Assembly (NCBI RefSeq): GCF_016862315.1
Contig: NZ_BOMS01000161.1
Coordinates: 1-55,537 of the forward strand
DNA: 55,537 nucleotides
DNA from: Actinoplanes palleronii
Lineage (GTDB): Bacteria; Actinomycetota; Actinomycetes; Mycobacteriales; Micromonosporaceae
Reading direction: 5' to 3'
A model generated the notes under the pieces. That model searched no databases. It was not told the origin of the DNA and was given only the letters and a program-made list of their open reading frames with translations. The position numbers and the translations under genes are program-made. Below, in pieces: positions 1-7,798 of this stretch; the first letter of the stretch is position 1; each line of letters begins with the position of its first letter.

Positions 1-34
1 TCACCCCTGAGAACCAGCCACGCGCCGTGAGTGT

Positions 35-550
35 TCAGCGCTCCGCGAGTGGAGCCGGGCCCGGGGTGAACTCCCGGAGGTAGGTCTGGCCGGCCATCGC
101 CGCTCCGAAGATGTGCTGCGGCTCTTCCTTGATCAGCTGGAATCCGCGCCGCAGGTAGATGTGCCGGGCGCCGACCAGGGGGTCCGTCGTCCACAGCCGC
201 ATCCGCTCGTACCCGGCGTTCACCGCGAACTCCATGCAGGTGTCGGCGAGGCGGCCGCCCAGCCCGAGCCCGCGCGCGTCCGGATGCACCAGTAGCACCC
301 GCAGCAGCGCGGTGCCCGGCTCGTCCGCCGCCGTGCACATCACCGACCCGACCCGGCGGCCGTCCCGCTCGGCGATCCACCCGGCCTCCCGCCCGGGGTC
401 GTGCCGGTCGGCGAAGTCCGCGACGATCCGGACGACCATCCGCTCGAAGCCGGCGTCCCACCCGTACTCCGCGGCGTAGAGCTCGCCGTGCGCCTGCACC
501 ACCCAGCCGAGGTCACCGGGCACCCCGAGCCGCCGAATCGTCGTGTCCAT
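35..550 (-). CDS. GNAT family N-acetyltransferase
   Basis: A 171-residue protein with the GNAT fold: the acetyl-CoA pyrophosphate-loop segment is HPDARGLGLGGRL (about residues 88-100) and a late YLRRGF element is typical of the family. It probably transfers an acetyl group to a small molecule or N-terminus; the substrate cannot be read from sequence. I chose the ATG at 550 over the adjacent GTG because GGAGG (complement of 558-562) lies 7 nt upstream. It diverges from a TetR gene across a shared palindrome at 566-585, so it is probably the regulator's target. Family assignment is firm, substrate unknown. Confidence 0.9.
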   Translation of the reverse strand: MDTTIRRLGVPGDLGWVVQAHGELYAAEYGWDAGFERMVVRIVADFADRHDPGREAGWIAERDGRRVGSVMCTAADEPGTALLRVLLVHPDARGLGLGGRLADTCMEFAVNAGYERMRLWTTDPLVGARHIYLRRGFQLIKEEPQHIFGAAMAGQTYLREFTPGPAPLAER

Positions 551-565
551 CACGCCACCTCCGCC

Positions 566-585
566 ACTGAAACACTCGTTTCAGT
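566..585. promoter_or_regulatory. Palindromic TetR-type operator between divergent genes
   Basis: A perfect 8-bp inverted repeat, ACTGAAAC, 4-nt spacer ACTC, GTTTCAGT. It lies between the divergent acetyltransferase and TetR genes, 15 bp before the first start and 14 bp before the second. Size, symmetry and position are those of a TetR-family autoregulatory operator that would control both genes. Binding is inferred. Confidence 0.7.
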
Positions 586-599
586 CGGATACTAGCCCG

Positions 600-1172
600 A
601 TGGCGGACACCACGGCAGCGCCCTCGGCACGCCACACCGAACTGCTCGAACTCGCCTACGCGTACGTCCGCGGGCACGGCCTGACCGACCTGTCGCTGCG
701 CCCGCTGGCCGCCGCGATCGGGTCCAGTCCGCGGGTGCTGCTGTTCCTCTTCGGCAGCAAGGACGGGCTGGTCCGGGCTCTGCTCGCGCGGGCCCGGGCC
801 GACGAGCTGGATCTGCTGCGCCGGGTGCGCGAACAGACTCCGCCGCTGTCCGGGTTGCCGGCTGCCGGCGTACGGATCTGGGCCTGGCTCAGCGATCCGG
901 TCCACCGCACGCTGCTGGTCCTGTGGCTGGAGGCCTACGCCCGGTCCCTGGTCGAGCCGTCCGGCCCGTGGTCCCGGTTCGCCGCGGACACCGTCACCGA
1001 CTGGCTCGACGTCCTGGCCGCGGCCCAGCCCGCCGCGGACCGCGACACCCCGGCGGCGCTGGCCCGTCGCACCGCCGTGCTGGCCGTGCTCCGCGGCGCG
1101 CTGCTCGACCTCCTGGCCACCGGCGACCTCGCCCGCACCACCGCCGCCGTCCACCAGCAGCTCCACGACTGA
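600..1172 (+). CDS. TetR family transcriptional regulator
   Basis: A 190-residue regulator. Residues about 10-57 form the TetR helix-turn-helix: LAYAYVRGHGLTDLSLRPLA, then SSPRVLLFLFGSKDGLV as recognition helix and anchor. The remaining alpha-helical part would bind an unknown ligand. The ATG at 600 was chosen because it sits 14 bp after the 566-585 palindrome with a GATACT -10-like hexamer (588-593) just upstream, suggesting a leaderless transcript; the open frame running back to 543 would span the operator. It probably represses itself and the divergent acetyltransferase. Confidence 0.9.
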   Translation: MADTTAAPSARHTELLELAYAYVRGHGLTDLSLRPLAAAIGSSPRVLLFLFGSKDGLVRALLARARADELDLLRRVREQTPPLSGLPAAGVRIWAWLSDPVHRTLLVLWLEAYARSLVEPSGPWSRFAADTVTDWLDVLAAAQPAADRDTPAALARRTAVLAVLRGALLDLLATGDLARTTAAVHQQLHD

Positions 1173-1173
1173 T

Positions 1174-1212
1174 CCGGGCGGCGATCGACCGGCCCGCCGA
1201 GCCTCCGCCCGG
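1174..1212. terminator. Weak hairpin between convergent genes
   Basis: CCGGGCGG (1174-1181) and CCGCCCGG (1205-1212) form an 8-bp stem with a 23-nt loop between the ends of the TetR gene and the response-regulator gene. There is no U-tract, which is normal for actinobacteria. It could end transcription from both sides. Confidence 0.4.
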
Positions 1213-1226
1213 CCGGGCGCGGGCTC

Positions 1227-1991
1227 TCAGAGCAGCTCCGCGTCGTGCACCAGCAGGGCGATCTGGACCCGGTTGTTCAGGTCCAGCTTGGTCAGCAGCC
1301 GGGACACGTGCCCCTTCACCGTCGGCAGGCTCATCCGCAGCCCGGTGGCGATCTCCGCGTTGGACCGGCCGCCGCCGACCAGCACGGCGACCTCGGTCTC
1401 CCGGTCGGTCAGGGCGGCCAGCCTGGTCCGGGCGCCGGCCCGGCGGGTGCTCGCGGCCGGGTCGGCGACGTGGTCGATCAGCCGCCGGATCGCGGTGGGG
1501 GAGAGGATCGCGGCGCCGGCGGCGACCGTCCGGACCGCTGCCAGGATCTCCAGCGGCGGGGTGTCCTTGAGCAGGAACCCGCTGGCGCCGCCGCGCAGCG
1601 CCTCCAGCACATACTCGTCGACGTCGAACGTGGTCAGCACGATCACCTGCGGCGCGTGCGGCCGCTCGCGGATCCGCCGGGTGGCGACGAGCCCGTCGAC
1701 GCGCGGCATCCGCACGTCCATCAGCATCACGTCCGGCCAGTGCGCCTCGGCGACCCGGACCGCCTCGGCGCCGTCGCCGGCCTCGGCCACCACCTCGATG
1801 TCCGGCGACCCACCGGTCAGGATCCGCAACCCGGCCCGCACCAGCGGATCGTCATCCACGACCGCCAGCCGAATCGGCCGCCCCGGCCGCACCGGATCGC
1901 TCCCCGAACCCCCGGCACCCGAGGTGAGCCGTGGATCCGAGGCGGCTCCGGCACCCGAGGCGGCTCCGGCACTCGAGGCCGGCCCGGTCAC
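1227..1991 (-). CDS. NarL/FixJ-family response regulator
   Basis: A 254-residue two-component regulator. The receiver (from about residue 40) has the acidic triad VVDDDP, phospho-acceptor Asp92 in LMDVRMP and the LLKD lysine; a LuxR-type HTH (TDRETEVAVLVGGGRSNAEIA) follows at about 190-254. The GTG start at 1991 overlaps the kinase stop as GTGA, so the two are translationally coupled. The first ~35 residues are Ala/Gly/Ser-rich and encoded by an 18-bp tandem repeat (1939-1980). A later GTG at about residue 34 would exclude that repeat, so the start is uncertain. Cognate partner of the kinase just upstream. Confidence 0.93.
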   Translation of the reverse strand: MTGPASSAGAASGAGAASDPRLTSGAGGSGSDPVRPGRPIRLAVVDDDPLVRAGLRILTGGSPDIEVVAEAGDGAEAVRVAEAHWPDVMLMDVRMPRVDGLVATRRIRERPHAPQVIVLTTFDVDEYVLEALRGGASGFLLKDTPPLEILAAVRTVAAGAAILSPTAIRRLIDHVADPAASTRRAGARTRLAALTDRETEVAVLVGGGRSNAEIATGLRMSLPTVKGHVSRLLTKLDLNNRVQIALLVHDAELL

Positions 1992-3310
1992 CGCTGCTCC
2001 GCGGGCAGATCGGCGGGATCCGCCGGCCAGGGCAGCGCCGCCTCCAGGCGGAACACGCCGTGCTCCGCGCCGTACCGGTACGTGCCTCCCGCCAGTGCCA
2101 CCCGTTCCCCGATCCCGACCAGGCCCAGGCCACCGGCACCGGCGGCGGGCCCGCCGGACACCGGGTTGCTGATCGTGATCCGCAGGTCCCGGCCCGGAAC
2201 GCCCTCCACCCGCACCGTCGCGGCCGGCGCCGAACCGTGCTTGCCCGCGTTGGTCAGACCCTCCTGGACGATCCGGTAGACCGCCCGTCCCACCACCACC
2301 GGCGGCCCGCCGCCCGGCAGCACGCTGTCGAAATCCACCGCCATCCCCGCCGCCCGCACACTGCCGACCAGGTCGTCCAGATCGCCGATCCCCGGCTGCG
2401 GCGGCTCCACCAACCCAGCCGGCATCCCCGACCCGGACAACTCACCCGGGCCGCCCGGCGCGCCGAGCCCAGCCGACTGTCCCGCCCCAAGGCCCGCCCC
2501 CGCATCCCGGCCGGATCCCGCGCCCACCACCGCCCGCAGCTCCTCCAGCGCCTCCCGGGCACTCCGCCGGATCGCCCCCGCCGCCACCGCCAACTCGTCC
2601 GCCCCCAAAGAAGCCGCCCCCGATGAAGCCGTCCCGAATGAAGCCGCCCCCGATGAAGCCGGCCCCACCGCGGCCCGCACCTCCAGCGCCCCCGCGTGCA
2701 GGCTGATCAGCGACATCCGGTGCGCGATCACGTCGTGCATCTCCCGGGCGATCCGCGCCCGTTCCCCCAACCGGGCCTGCTCCTCGCGCAGTTCCTGCTC
2801 CGCCTCCAGCCGCGCCGCGTGCTCACGCAGCGACGTGGTCAGCCGTCGATACGCCCGCACGAACGACCCCCACCCCAGCGCGGCCATCGTGACCACGCCC
2901 CGGACCACGAAGTCGACCCAGATATCCCGGGCCGGCCGGTCCTGCAGCAGGAAGTAGATCCCGCCGGTGGCCACGTTGACCGCGCCGAGCAGCAGCACCG
3001 GCCGGAACGGGAGCCGGATCGCCGCGGTGAACAGCGCGACCAGGATCGGCCCGGTCACCGCCACCGAGATCGCCCCGAACGGCAGCAGCAGCCCGGTCAC
3101 CAGCAGCGGATGCCGCCGGCGGACCAGCAGCGCGCCGGCGCCGGCCACCCCGAGCGCCAGGTCGGCCTGCCACGGTATCGCCGCGTCCGGCCGGGCCGCG
3201 TCACCGAGCGTCATCATGACCGTGCCGTAGCCGAGAGCCAGGACGATCGCGATCGTGTCCGCGAGGCCCCGGGGGCTGCCGGCCTCCGGGACGAGCAGGC
3301 GCAGGAGCAT
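1988..3310 (-). CDS. Membrane sensor histidine kinase (HisKA_3 type)
   Basis: A 440-residue NarX/DesK-like kinase. Residues 1-155 carry about five hydrophobic segments, then a coiled coil, H-box His192 (ARIAREMHDVIAHRMS), N-box with Asn354 (VQEGLTNAGKH) and a GLGLVGIGERV G-box near 395. The ATG at 3310 was chosen because sequence farther upstream runs antisense to the next gene and is not kinase-like. Two low-complexity segments (about 214-240 and 263-308) separate the H- and N-boxes; the first is encoded by a 15-bp minisatellite (2613-2657). The stimulus is unknown. Confidence 0.92.
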   Translation of the reverse strand: MLLRLLVPEAGSPRGLADTIAIVLALGYGTVMMTLGDAARPDAAIPWQADLALGVAGAGALLVRRRHPLLVTGLLLPFGAISVAVTGPILVALFTAAIRLPFRPVLLLGAVNVATGGIYFLLQDRPARDIWVDFVVRGVVTMAALGWGSFVRAYRRLTTSLREHAARLEAEQELREEQARLGERARIAREMHDVIAHRMSLISLHAGALEVRAAVGPASSGAASFGTASSGAASLGADELAVAAGAIRRSAREALEELRAVVGAGSGRDAGAGLGAGQSAGLGAPGGPGELSGSGMPAGLVEPPQPGIGDLDDLVGSVRAAGMAVDFDSVLPGGGPPVVVGRAVYRIVQEGLTNAGKHGSAPAATVRVEGVPGRDLRITISNPVSGGPAAGAGGLGLVGIGERVALAGGTYRYGAEHGVFRLEAALPWPADPADLPAEQR

Positions 3311-3421
3311 GCCCGCGAGCCTAGGACGCACCGCCCGCCGCACGGAACCTTCCAAAGTAGGGTCGCCGCGCCTCCCTGAGCCGGATGCCCGGTCCCTCCC
3401 GCGTGGACGACCGTCGGCGGC

Positions 3422-4780
3422 ATGCTGAAAATCGTCGTCGCCCTGCTTCCCGCGGCAGTCTGGGGCGCGCTCGCCGCGCTGTGGACCCCGCGCGGCCCCC
3501 TGACCGCCACCCAGGCTCTCTGCTCGATCGTGATCAGCGCCGGCGTCGGCTTCGGCGCCGGGCGGCTGCTGCGCTCCCGGTGGCCGATTCTGACAACCCC
3601 ACTTGTGTACGTCGTGAGCCTCGAACTGACGCGCCTCCCGGTCACCGGTCCCTCCGTCGACCTGCCGCACGCCAGCCTCTTCGGCGTGCTCGCGCTGATC
3701 ACCGGCCGGGGTGTGCACGCGCTGCTCGCGGTGGCCCCGATGGCGCTCGCCGCGGCGTACGGATGCGGTCTTCGCCGGCGACGCGGCCGGATCCTGGGCC
3801 GCGTGGCGATCCTGGCGCTGCTGCTTCTCGCGGTGGGGGTGGCCCTCCCGGCGCGCACCGCGGCCATCCCCGGGGGCATCGCCGAACTGACCCGGGTGGA
3901 GGTGAACGGGCACCGCCTCGGCCTGATGATCCGCGGTCGTGATCTGAACCGGCCGGTGCTGCTGTTCGTGCCGGGCGCCCCGGGCGGCTCGGAGGCCGTC
4001 GCGATGCGGGCCCACCTGCCCGCCCTGGAGTCGCACTTCGTGGTGGCCACCCTGGACCGGCGGGGTGGCGGCGCGTCCTACCCGGCCCTCGACCCGACCT
4101 CGACCGTCTCCCCGCAGGACGAGGTCGCGGACATCCTGGCGGTCACCGATCATTTACGGACCCGCTTCGCCCGCGACAGGATCGTGCTGCTGGCGCACTC
4201 CGGTGGTTCGCTGCTCGGCGCGCTCGCGGTCCGGCAGCACCCGGAGAAGTATTCCGCCTACGTCGGCACCGGCCAGGGCGTCGACGTCGAGGCCAGCGAC
4301 CAGCTCTTCTACGACGACATCCTGGCCTGGGCGAAGTCCACCGGGGACTCCGGCACGGTGCGGACGCTTCAGCGGCAGGGCCGGCCGCCGTACCGGGACT
4401 TCTGGTCCTACGAGCCGTTCCTGCTGCACGAGAACGAGGTCTACGGTCAGCGGTCCGCGCCCCTGGAGATCGCCGGCCCGGAGTTCACGCTGCTGCAGAA
4501 GGTGCACACGCTGACCGCGATGATGGACACCTGGTCGGCGCTGTATCCCCGGGAGCAGGGCCTGGACCTGCGGCGGGACGTGCCCGAGCTGGCGGTGCCG
4601 GCCTATTTCGTCCAGGGCGAGCGGGAGATGCGCGGCCTGACCGTGCTCTTCGACCAGTGGTATGCCGCGCTGCGGGCACCCGCCAAGCGGCTGGTGGTGA
4701 TCCCGGGCGCGGGCCACCGGGTGATGTTCGAGGAGCCGGACCGCTTCGTGACCGCCCTGACCGGCCTGCTGGCCGCGTGA
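3422..4780 (+). CDS. Membrane-anchored alpha/beta hydrolase
   Basis: A 452-residue protein. About 140 N-terminal residues contain four or five hydrophobic segments; the rest is an alpha/beta-hydrolase domain with an oxyanion region FVPGAPGG, nucleophile elbow HSGGS and terminal GAGHRVMFEEP supplying the catalytic His. The arrangement resembles proline-iminopeptidase-like hydrolases, but the substrate is unknown. ATG at 3422 lies 111 bp from the divergent kinase start, so the two may share a control region. The domain should face the cytoplasm or periplasm depending on segment number, which I cannot settle. Confidence 0.88.
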   Translation: MLKIVVALLPAAVWGALAALWTPRGPLTATQALCSIVISAGVGFGAGRLLRSRWPILTTPLVYVVSLELTRLPVTGPSVDLPHASLFGVLALITGRGVHALLAVAPMALAAAYGCGLRRRRGRILGRVAILALLLLAVGVALPARTAAIPGGIAELTRVEVNGHRLGLMIRGRDLNRPVLLFVPGAPGGSEAVAMRAHLPALESHFVVATLDRRGGGASYPALDPTSTVSPQDEVADILAVTDHLRTRFARDRIVLLAHSGGSLLGALAVRQHPEKYSAYVGTGQGVDVEASDQLFYDDILAWAKSTGDSGTVRTLQRQGRPPYRDFWSYEPFLLHENEVYGQRSAPLEIAGPEFTLLQKVHTLTAMMDTWSALYPREQGLDLRRDVPELAVPAYFVQGEREMRGLTVLFDQWYAALRAPAKRLVVIPGAGHRVMFEEPDRFVTALTGLLAA

Positions 4781-4864
4781 CGCTCACCCCGCGCCCGCGC
4801 CCGGGCGCGGCCCTGACCAGAGCCGCTCCGGGCGCGGGGTGAGCGGCCGGGCGCGGCTGGTCAG
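4781..4864. terminator. Bidirectional terminator with pseudoknot potential
   Basis: A perfect 17-bp inverted repeat (4781-4797 with 4829-4845) starts right after the hydrolase stop. Inside its loop CTGACCAG (4813-4820) is complementary to CTGGTCAG (4857-4864), which lies outside the stem and covers the stop codon of the convergent GntR gene. The two helices interlock, an H-type pseudoknot topology. The terminator role is inferred from position. Confidence 0.65.
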
Positions 4865-5652
4865 ACCAGGGCGAGACCCGGATCCGGGTCGGGCTCCGGG
4901 GTCGGGCCCGGGATCTTGTACTCCTCGGTCAGCGTGGTCATCGGCCCGGGCCAGGTCGCCTGGGCCACCTCGATCGGCTTGCGGGTCTCGTCGAACGCGA
5001 CGTGCAGCAGGTGCAGGACCGGGGTGTCCGGGCGGATCTGCAGGATCTCCGCCTCCTCACGACTGGGCTGCCGCGCGGTGATCGTGTCGGTCGCGGACGC
5101 GTAGCGCCGGTCGAGCACGTCCTCGGCCTCCTGGTAGAGCGGCCGGCCGAACGACTCCGGGCGTTCCAGGCTGGTGCCGCTCGCGTCGGTGACCCGGAAC
5201 CAGGACGCGCCGAGCTCCACGGTGGCGTCGTCGGCCCGGACGATGTGCCGCCGGACCAGCAGTTCGGTGCCGTCCCGGACGCCGAACGCGTCGGCGACCT
5301 CCGGCGGCGCGGGCTCCCGGCCGACGCCGACGAGCTGCTGGCGGTACCGGGCGGCCAGGTCGGCGTGGTAGCCGCGGTGGGCGCCGTACCGGCCGCGGGA
5401 CAGGCGGTTGAGGCGGCGGCGGGTGCCCCGGACGTACGTGCCGGAGCCCGGTTTGGTGATCAGGACGCCCTCGACCCGGAGCTGGTCGACGGCGCGTTGC
5501 ACGGTCTGCTTGGCGACGCCGAACATCTCGGCGATACCGGGGATGGACGGCAGCCGCTCACCCGGCTGCCACTCGCCCCGGCGGACGCGCTCACGCAGCT
5601 GAGATGCGATCTGCCGATGCGGGAACTCGGCAGCGCCCGGATTGATCGTCAT
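4861..5652 (-). CDS. GntR/HutC-family regulator with UTRA domain
   Basis: A 263-residue regulator. The N-terminal winged HTH (about 10-75) reads RQIASQLRERVRRGEWQPGERLPS, then VAKQTVQRAVDQLRVEGVL; a UTRA effector domain follows (about 95-245), the HutC subgroup that typically senses sugars, amino acids or their phosphates. I chose the ATG at 5652, preceded at 7 nt by GGAGG, rather than the longer frame, whose extra N-terminus is Arg/Pro-rich. No target gene is adjacent: its 3' neighbour is convergent. An inverted repeat at 5676-5687 may be its own operator. Confidence 0.9.
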   Translation of the reverse strand: MTINPGAAEFPHRQIASQLRERVRRGEWQPGERLPSIPGIAEMFGVAKQTVQRAVDQLRVEGVLITKPGSGTYVRGTRRRLNRLSRGRYGAHRGYHADLAARYRQQLVGVGREPAPPEVADAFGVRDGTELLVRRHIVRADDATVELGASWFRVTDASGTSLERPESFGRPLYQEAEDVLDRRYASATDTITARQPSREEAEILQIRPDTPVLHLLHVAFDETRKPIEVAQATWPGPMTTLTEEYKIPGPTPEPDPDPGLALV

Positions 5653-5675
5653 GAGGAACCTCCAGCGGCAAGCGG

Positions 5676-5687
5676 CTAGGTTCCTAG
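5676..5687. promoter_or_regulatory. Small inverted repeat upstream of the GntR gene
   Basis: CTAGG, TT, CCTAG: 5-bp arms with a 2-nt spacer, 24 bp upstream of the GntR start and overlapping TAGG-containing -10-like sequence. Size and place suit an autoregulatory GntR site, but the motif is short. Confidence 0.3.
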
Positions 5688-5716
5688 GATGCCTCACGGG
5701 TGGCGGCGTGGCGAGC

Positions 5717-5810
5717 GCGACACGCATGAGCGTGCCGGGGCATCGGCATCGGGACCGCGGCACGCGTGGGCGTGCCGGGCGTCGGCGTCGCGGGCGCGAC
5801 ACGCGCGGGC
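5717..5810. repeat. Imperfect ~40-bp tandem repeat
   Basis: Two diverged copies (about 5717-5756 and 5757-5795) and a partial third (5796-5810) share GCGrCACGC, then rGCGTGCCGGG, then CrTCGGC. They occupy the gap between the GntR promoter and the PAC2 terminator. No coding frame is convincing. Confidence 0.5.
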
Positions 5811-5816
5811 CGGAAA

Positions 5817-5852
5817 TGAAGTGGGCCGCCCCGGCCGGGGCGGCCCACTTCA
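5817..5852. terminator. 36-bp perfect palindrome after the PAC2 gene
   Basis: Both halves are exactly complementary over 18 bp (5817-5834 with 5835-5852), five bases past the PAC2 stop. It is very GC-rich in the centre with a TGAA/TTCA edge and no U-tract. Most likely the PAC2 transcription terminator. Confidence 0.65.
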
Positions 5853-5857
5853 GAAGA

Positions 5858-6727
5858 TCACCAGGAGCCGGCGGTGGGGCCGGCCGAGCCGCCCCGGCGG
5901 CGCAGGTACTTCTCGAACTCGCTGGCGATCTCGTCGCCGGTCAGCGGCTGGATCCCCTCGTCGCCGACCCGTTCCTCCAGCTCACGAACGTATTCGCCGA
6001 GCTCGGCGTCCTGCTCGGCCGCGGTGCGGACCCGCTTCTCCCACTCGTCGGCCTGCTCGGCCAGGTCGGCCATCGGCACCGGCAGGTCGAGCACGTCCTC
6101 GATCCGGCTGAGCAGCGAGAGCGTCGCCTTCGGGCACGGCGGGTTGTTGGCGTAGTGCGGCACGTGCACCCAGAACGACAGCGCGTCCAGCTCGGCGCGG
6201 GACGACGCCTCCTGCAGCACGCCGACGATGCCGGTCGGCCCGTCGTAGCGGGTCGGCACCACCTTGTACTTGTCGGCGATGTCCCGGTCGGTGGCGCTGC
6301 CGCTGATCGGCAGCGGCCGGGTGTACGGCACGTCGGCCAGCAGCGCGCCGAGCAGCACGATCTGGGTGACCTCGAGGCTGTGGCAGATCTCCAGCACCGA
6401 CTCGCAGAACGTGCGCCAGCGCATGCTCGGCTCGATGCCGCGGATCAGCACCACGTCCCGGTCGCTGCCGGGCGGGCTGGCCACGGTGAACCGGGTGGTC
6501 GGCCACTCGATCTTCCGGGTCTCGCCCTCGGCCATCGTGATCGTCGGGCGGCTCACCTGGAAGTCGTAGAAGTCCTCCGGGTCGATGGAGGTGACCTCGC
6601 GGGCCTCCCACACCGTCTCGAGATGTTCCACGGCCGCGGTGGAAGCATCCGCAGCATCGTTCCAGCCCTCGAAGGCGGCGATGGCCACGGGGGAGCGGAG
6701 CAGCGGTAGGCCGTCGAACTCAGTCAT
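5858..6727 (-). CDS. PAC2 family protein (proteasome-assembly-chaperone-like)
   Basis: A 289-residue soluble protein of the PAC2 family, recognised from LLRSPVAIAAFEGWNDAADAS, VLIRGIEPSMRWRTF, VVLLGALLADVPYTRP-like and FWVHVPHYANNPPCPKA segments. Actinobacterial members are common homologues of eukaryotic proteasome assembly chaperone 2; their bacterial role is not established, although the proteasome genes lie 15 kb away here. The ATG at 6727 is 7 nt downstream of a TAGGCT -10 hexamer (complement of 6735-6740), implying a leaderless message. A long palindrome follows the stop. Confidence 0.88.
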   Translation of the reverse strand: MTEFDGLPLLRSPVAIAAFEGWNDAADASTAAVEHLETVWEAREVTSIDPEDFYDFQVSRPTITMAEGETRKIEWPTTRFTVASPPGSDRDVVLIRGIEPSMRWRTFCESVLEICHSLEVTQIVLLGALLADVPYTRPLPISGSATDRDIADKYKVVPTRYDGPTGIVGVLQEASSRAELDALSFWVHVPHYANNPPCPKATLSLLSRIEDVLDLPVPMADLAEQADEWEKRVRTAAEQDAELGEYVRELEERVGDEGIQPLTGDEIASEFEKYLRRRGGSAGPTAGSW

Positions 6728-6853
6728 GAGAGACAGCCTACGTGCGGTGCCGGAAGCGCACCCGGCGGCCGCGCCGTGACGCGGGTCCGTCGCGTCCCAG
6801 CTCGTGACGGGTTTTCGGCATGAAGCCGGGTGAATCCGCGCATAATTCCGGGC

Positions 6854-7408
6854 ATGACCAGCCACGTGGATCAGGTGCTCGGTCCGGCCGACGACACCGT
6901 CTCGTTCATCCAGCCGCGCGGCATGGTCTACGTGACCACTCTCTGGGTGGCGGCCGCAGGGTGGACCGTGGTGCTCGCCGTCTACCTGCTCTGTTCGCTG
7001 CTCTTCGGGGCCCGTCCGGGCGCCGCCGACATCGCCTTCTACGCCGAGTCGGCACTGATCGTCCCGGTGATCGTGGCGGCGGCGGTGCTGCTGGTGCTCT
7101 ATCGGCGGCTGGGCTGGCTGCACACCTCGGTGCACGGCATCGACTTCGCGGCGACCGGGCGCAAGGCGGTGCATCTGCCCTGGTCCGGGATCGCGTCGGT
7201 GGGCCTGCACGGGTGGGGGCCGTTCACCGAGCTGGTGATCACACCGATCGATGCGGACTACGCCCAGGTGATCGAGGGCCCGGGGCTGGCCGTGCGGATG
7301 CGGCACCGGGGCGCGGAGACGTCGTACGTGATCGATGTCGGCCTGATGTCGCCGGGACCGGAAGTCCTTCTCGCGGAGCTGCACCGCCGGATTCCCTCGA
7401 AGGTTTGA
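6854..7408 (+). CDS. Small membrane protein with PH-like C-terminal part
   Basis: A 184-residue protein of unknown function. Two hydrophobic segments (about 27-52 and 64-87) precede a soluble beta-rich region beginning RRLGWLHTSVHGIDF, resembling the bacterial PH-like part of small membrane proteins; that likeness is an impression. The ATG at 6854 was preferred over an upstream GTG because CATAAT (6841-6846) sits 7 nt before it, a good -10 for a leaderless transcript. Its stop lies inside the -35 element of the next gene's promoter. Confidence 0.75.
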   Translation: MTSHVDQVLGPADDTVSFIQPRGMVYVTTLWVAAAGWTVVLAVYLLCSLLFGARPGAADIAFYAESALIVPVIVAAAVLLVLYRRLGWLHTSVHGIDFAATGRKAVHLPWSGIASVGLHGWGPFTELVITPIDADYAQVIEGPGLAVRMRHRGAETSYVIDVGLMSPGPEVLLAELHRRIPSKV

Positions 7409-7468
7409 CGCGCGCCGCAGGCGCCGTCTAAGGTCATTAACCGCTCCGTTAATTAACGGGAGGGTTAA
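7405..7468 (+). promoter_or_regulatory. arsR-family promoter with overlapping 32-bp palindromic operator
   Basis: TTGACG (7405-7410), an 18-bp spacer and TAAGGT (7429-7434) form a good promoter. Just downstream, 7437-7468 is a two-tier palindrome sharing one axis: outer TTAACC/GGTTAA and inner perfect 14-mer CCGTTAATTAACGG (7446-7459). It ends at the ATG, so a bound dimer would block initiation or elongation. This is a textbook arrangement for an ArsR-type autorepressor. Confidence 0.75.
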
Positions 7469-7798
7469 ATGACCGACCGGCTCAGCGTGATCTTCGCGGC
7501 CCTGGCCGATCCGACGCGTCGCGCCATCCTGGCCCGGCTCGCCGAGGGTGAGGCGACCGTGACCGAGCTCGCCGAGCCGTTCGACATCAGCCTCCCGGCG
7601 ATCTCCCGTCACCTCAAGGTCCTGGAGAACGCCGGTCTGATCTCGCGCAGCCGTTCCGCGCAGTGGCGCTCCAGCCGCCTCGAGGCCGAGCCGTTGCGCG
7701 AGGCGACGGCCTGGATGGAGCGGTACCGCCGGTTCTGGGACGCGAACTTCGCACGCCTGGACGCCCATCTCAAGCGCCTGCAGGAGGAGAAACCATGA
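7469..7798 (+). CDS. ArsR-family winged-helix regulator
   Basis: A 109-residue regulator: FAALADPTRRAILARL is the family hallmark and LPAISRHLKVLENAGLI the recognition helix. No metal-binding Cys pair is seen, as in the subgroup paired with SRPBCC (AHSA1) proteins rather than the metal sensors. The ATG directly abuts the 7437-7468 palindrome, which it probably binds. Its stop overlaps the SRPBCC start as ATGA, so both are made from one message and translationally coupled. Confidence 0.93.
   Translation: MTDRLSVIFAALADPTRRAILARLAEGEATVTELAEPFDISLPAISRHLKVLENAGLISRSRSAQWRSSRLEAEPLREATAWMERYRRFWDANFARLDAHLKRLQEEKP

Noticed and set aside
1988..4153. 721-residue reading frame extending the histidine kinase upstream
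   Set aside because: The extra N-terminus is antisense to the hydrolase gene and is Arg/Gly/Asp-rich, not protein-like; the natural start is 3310.
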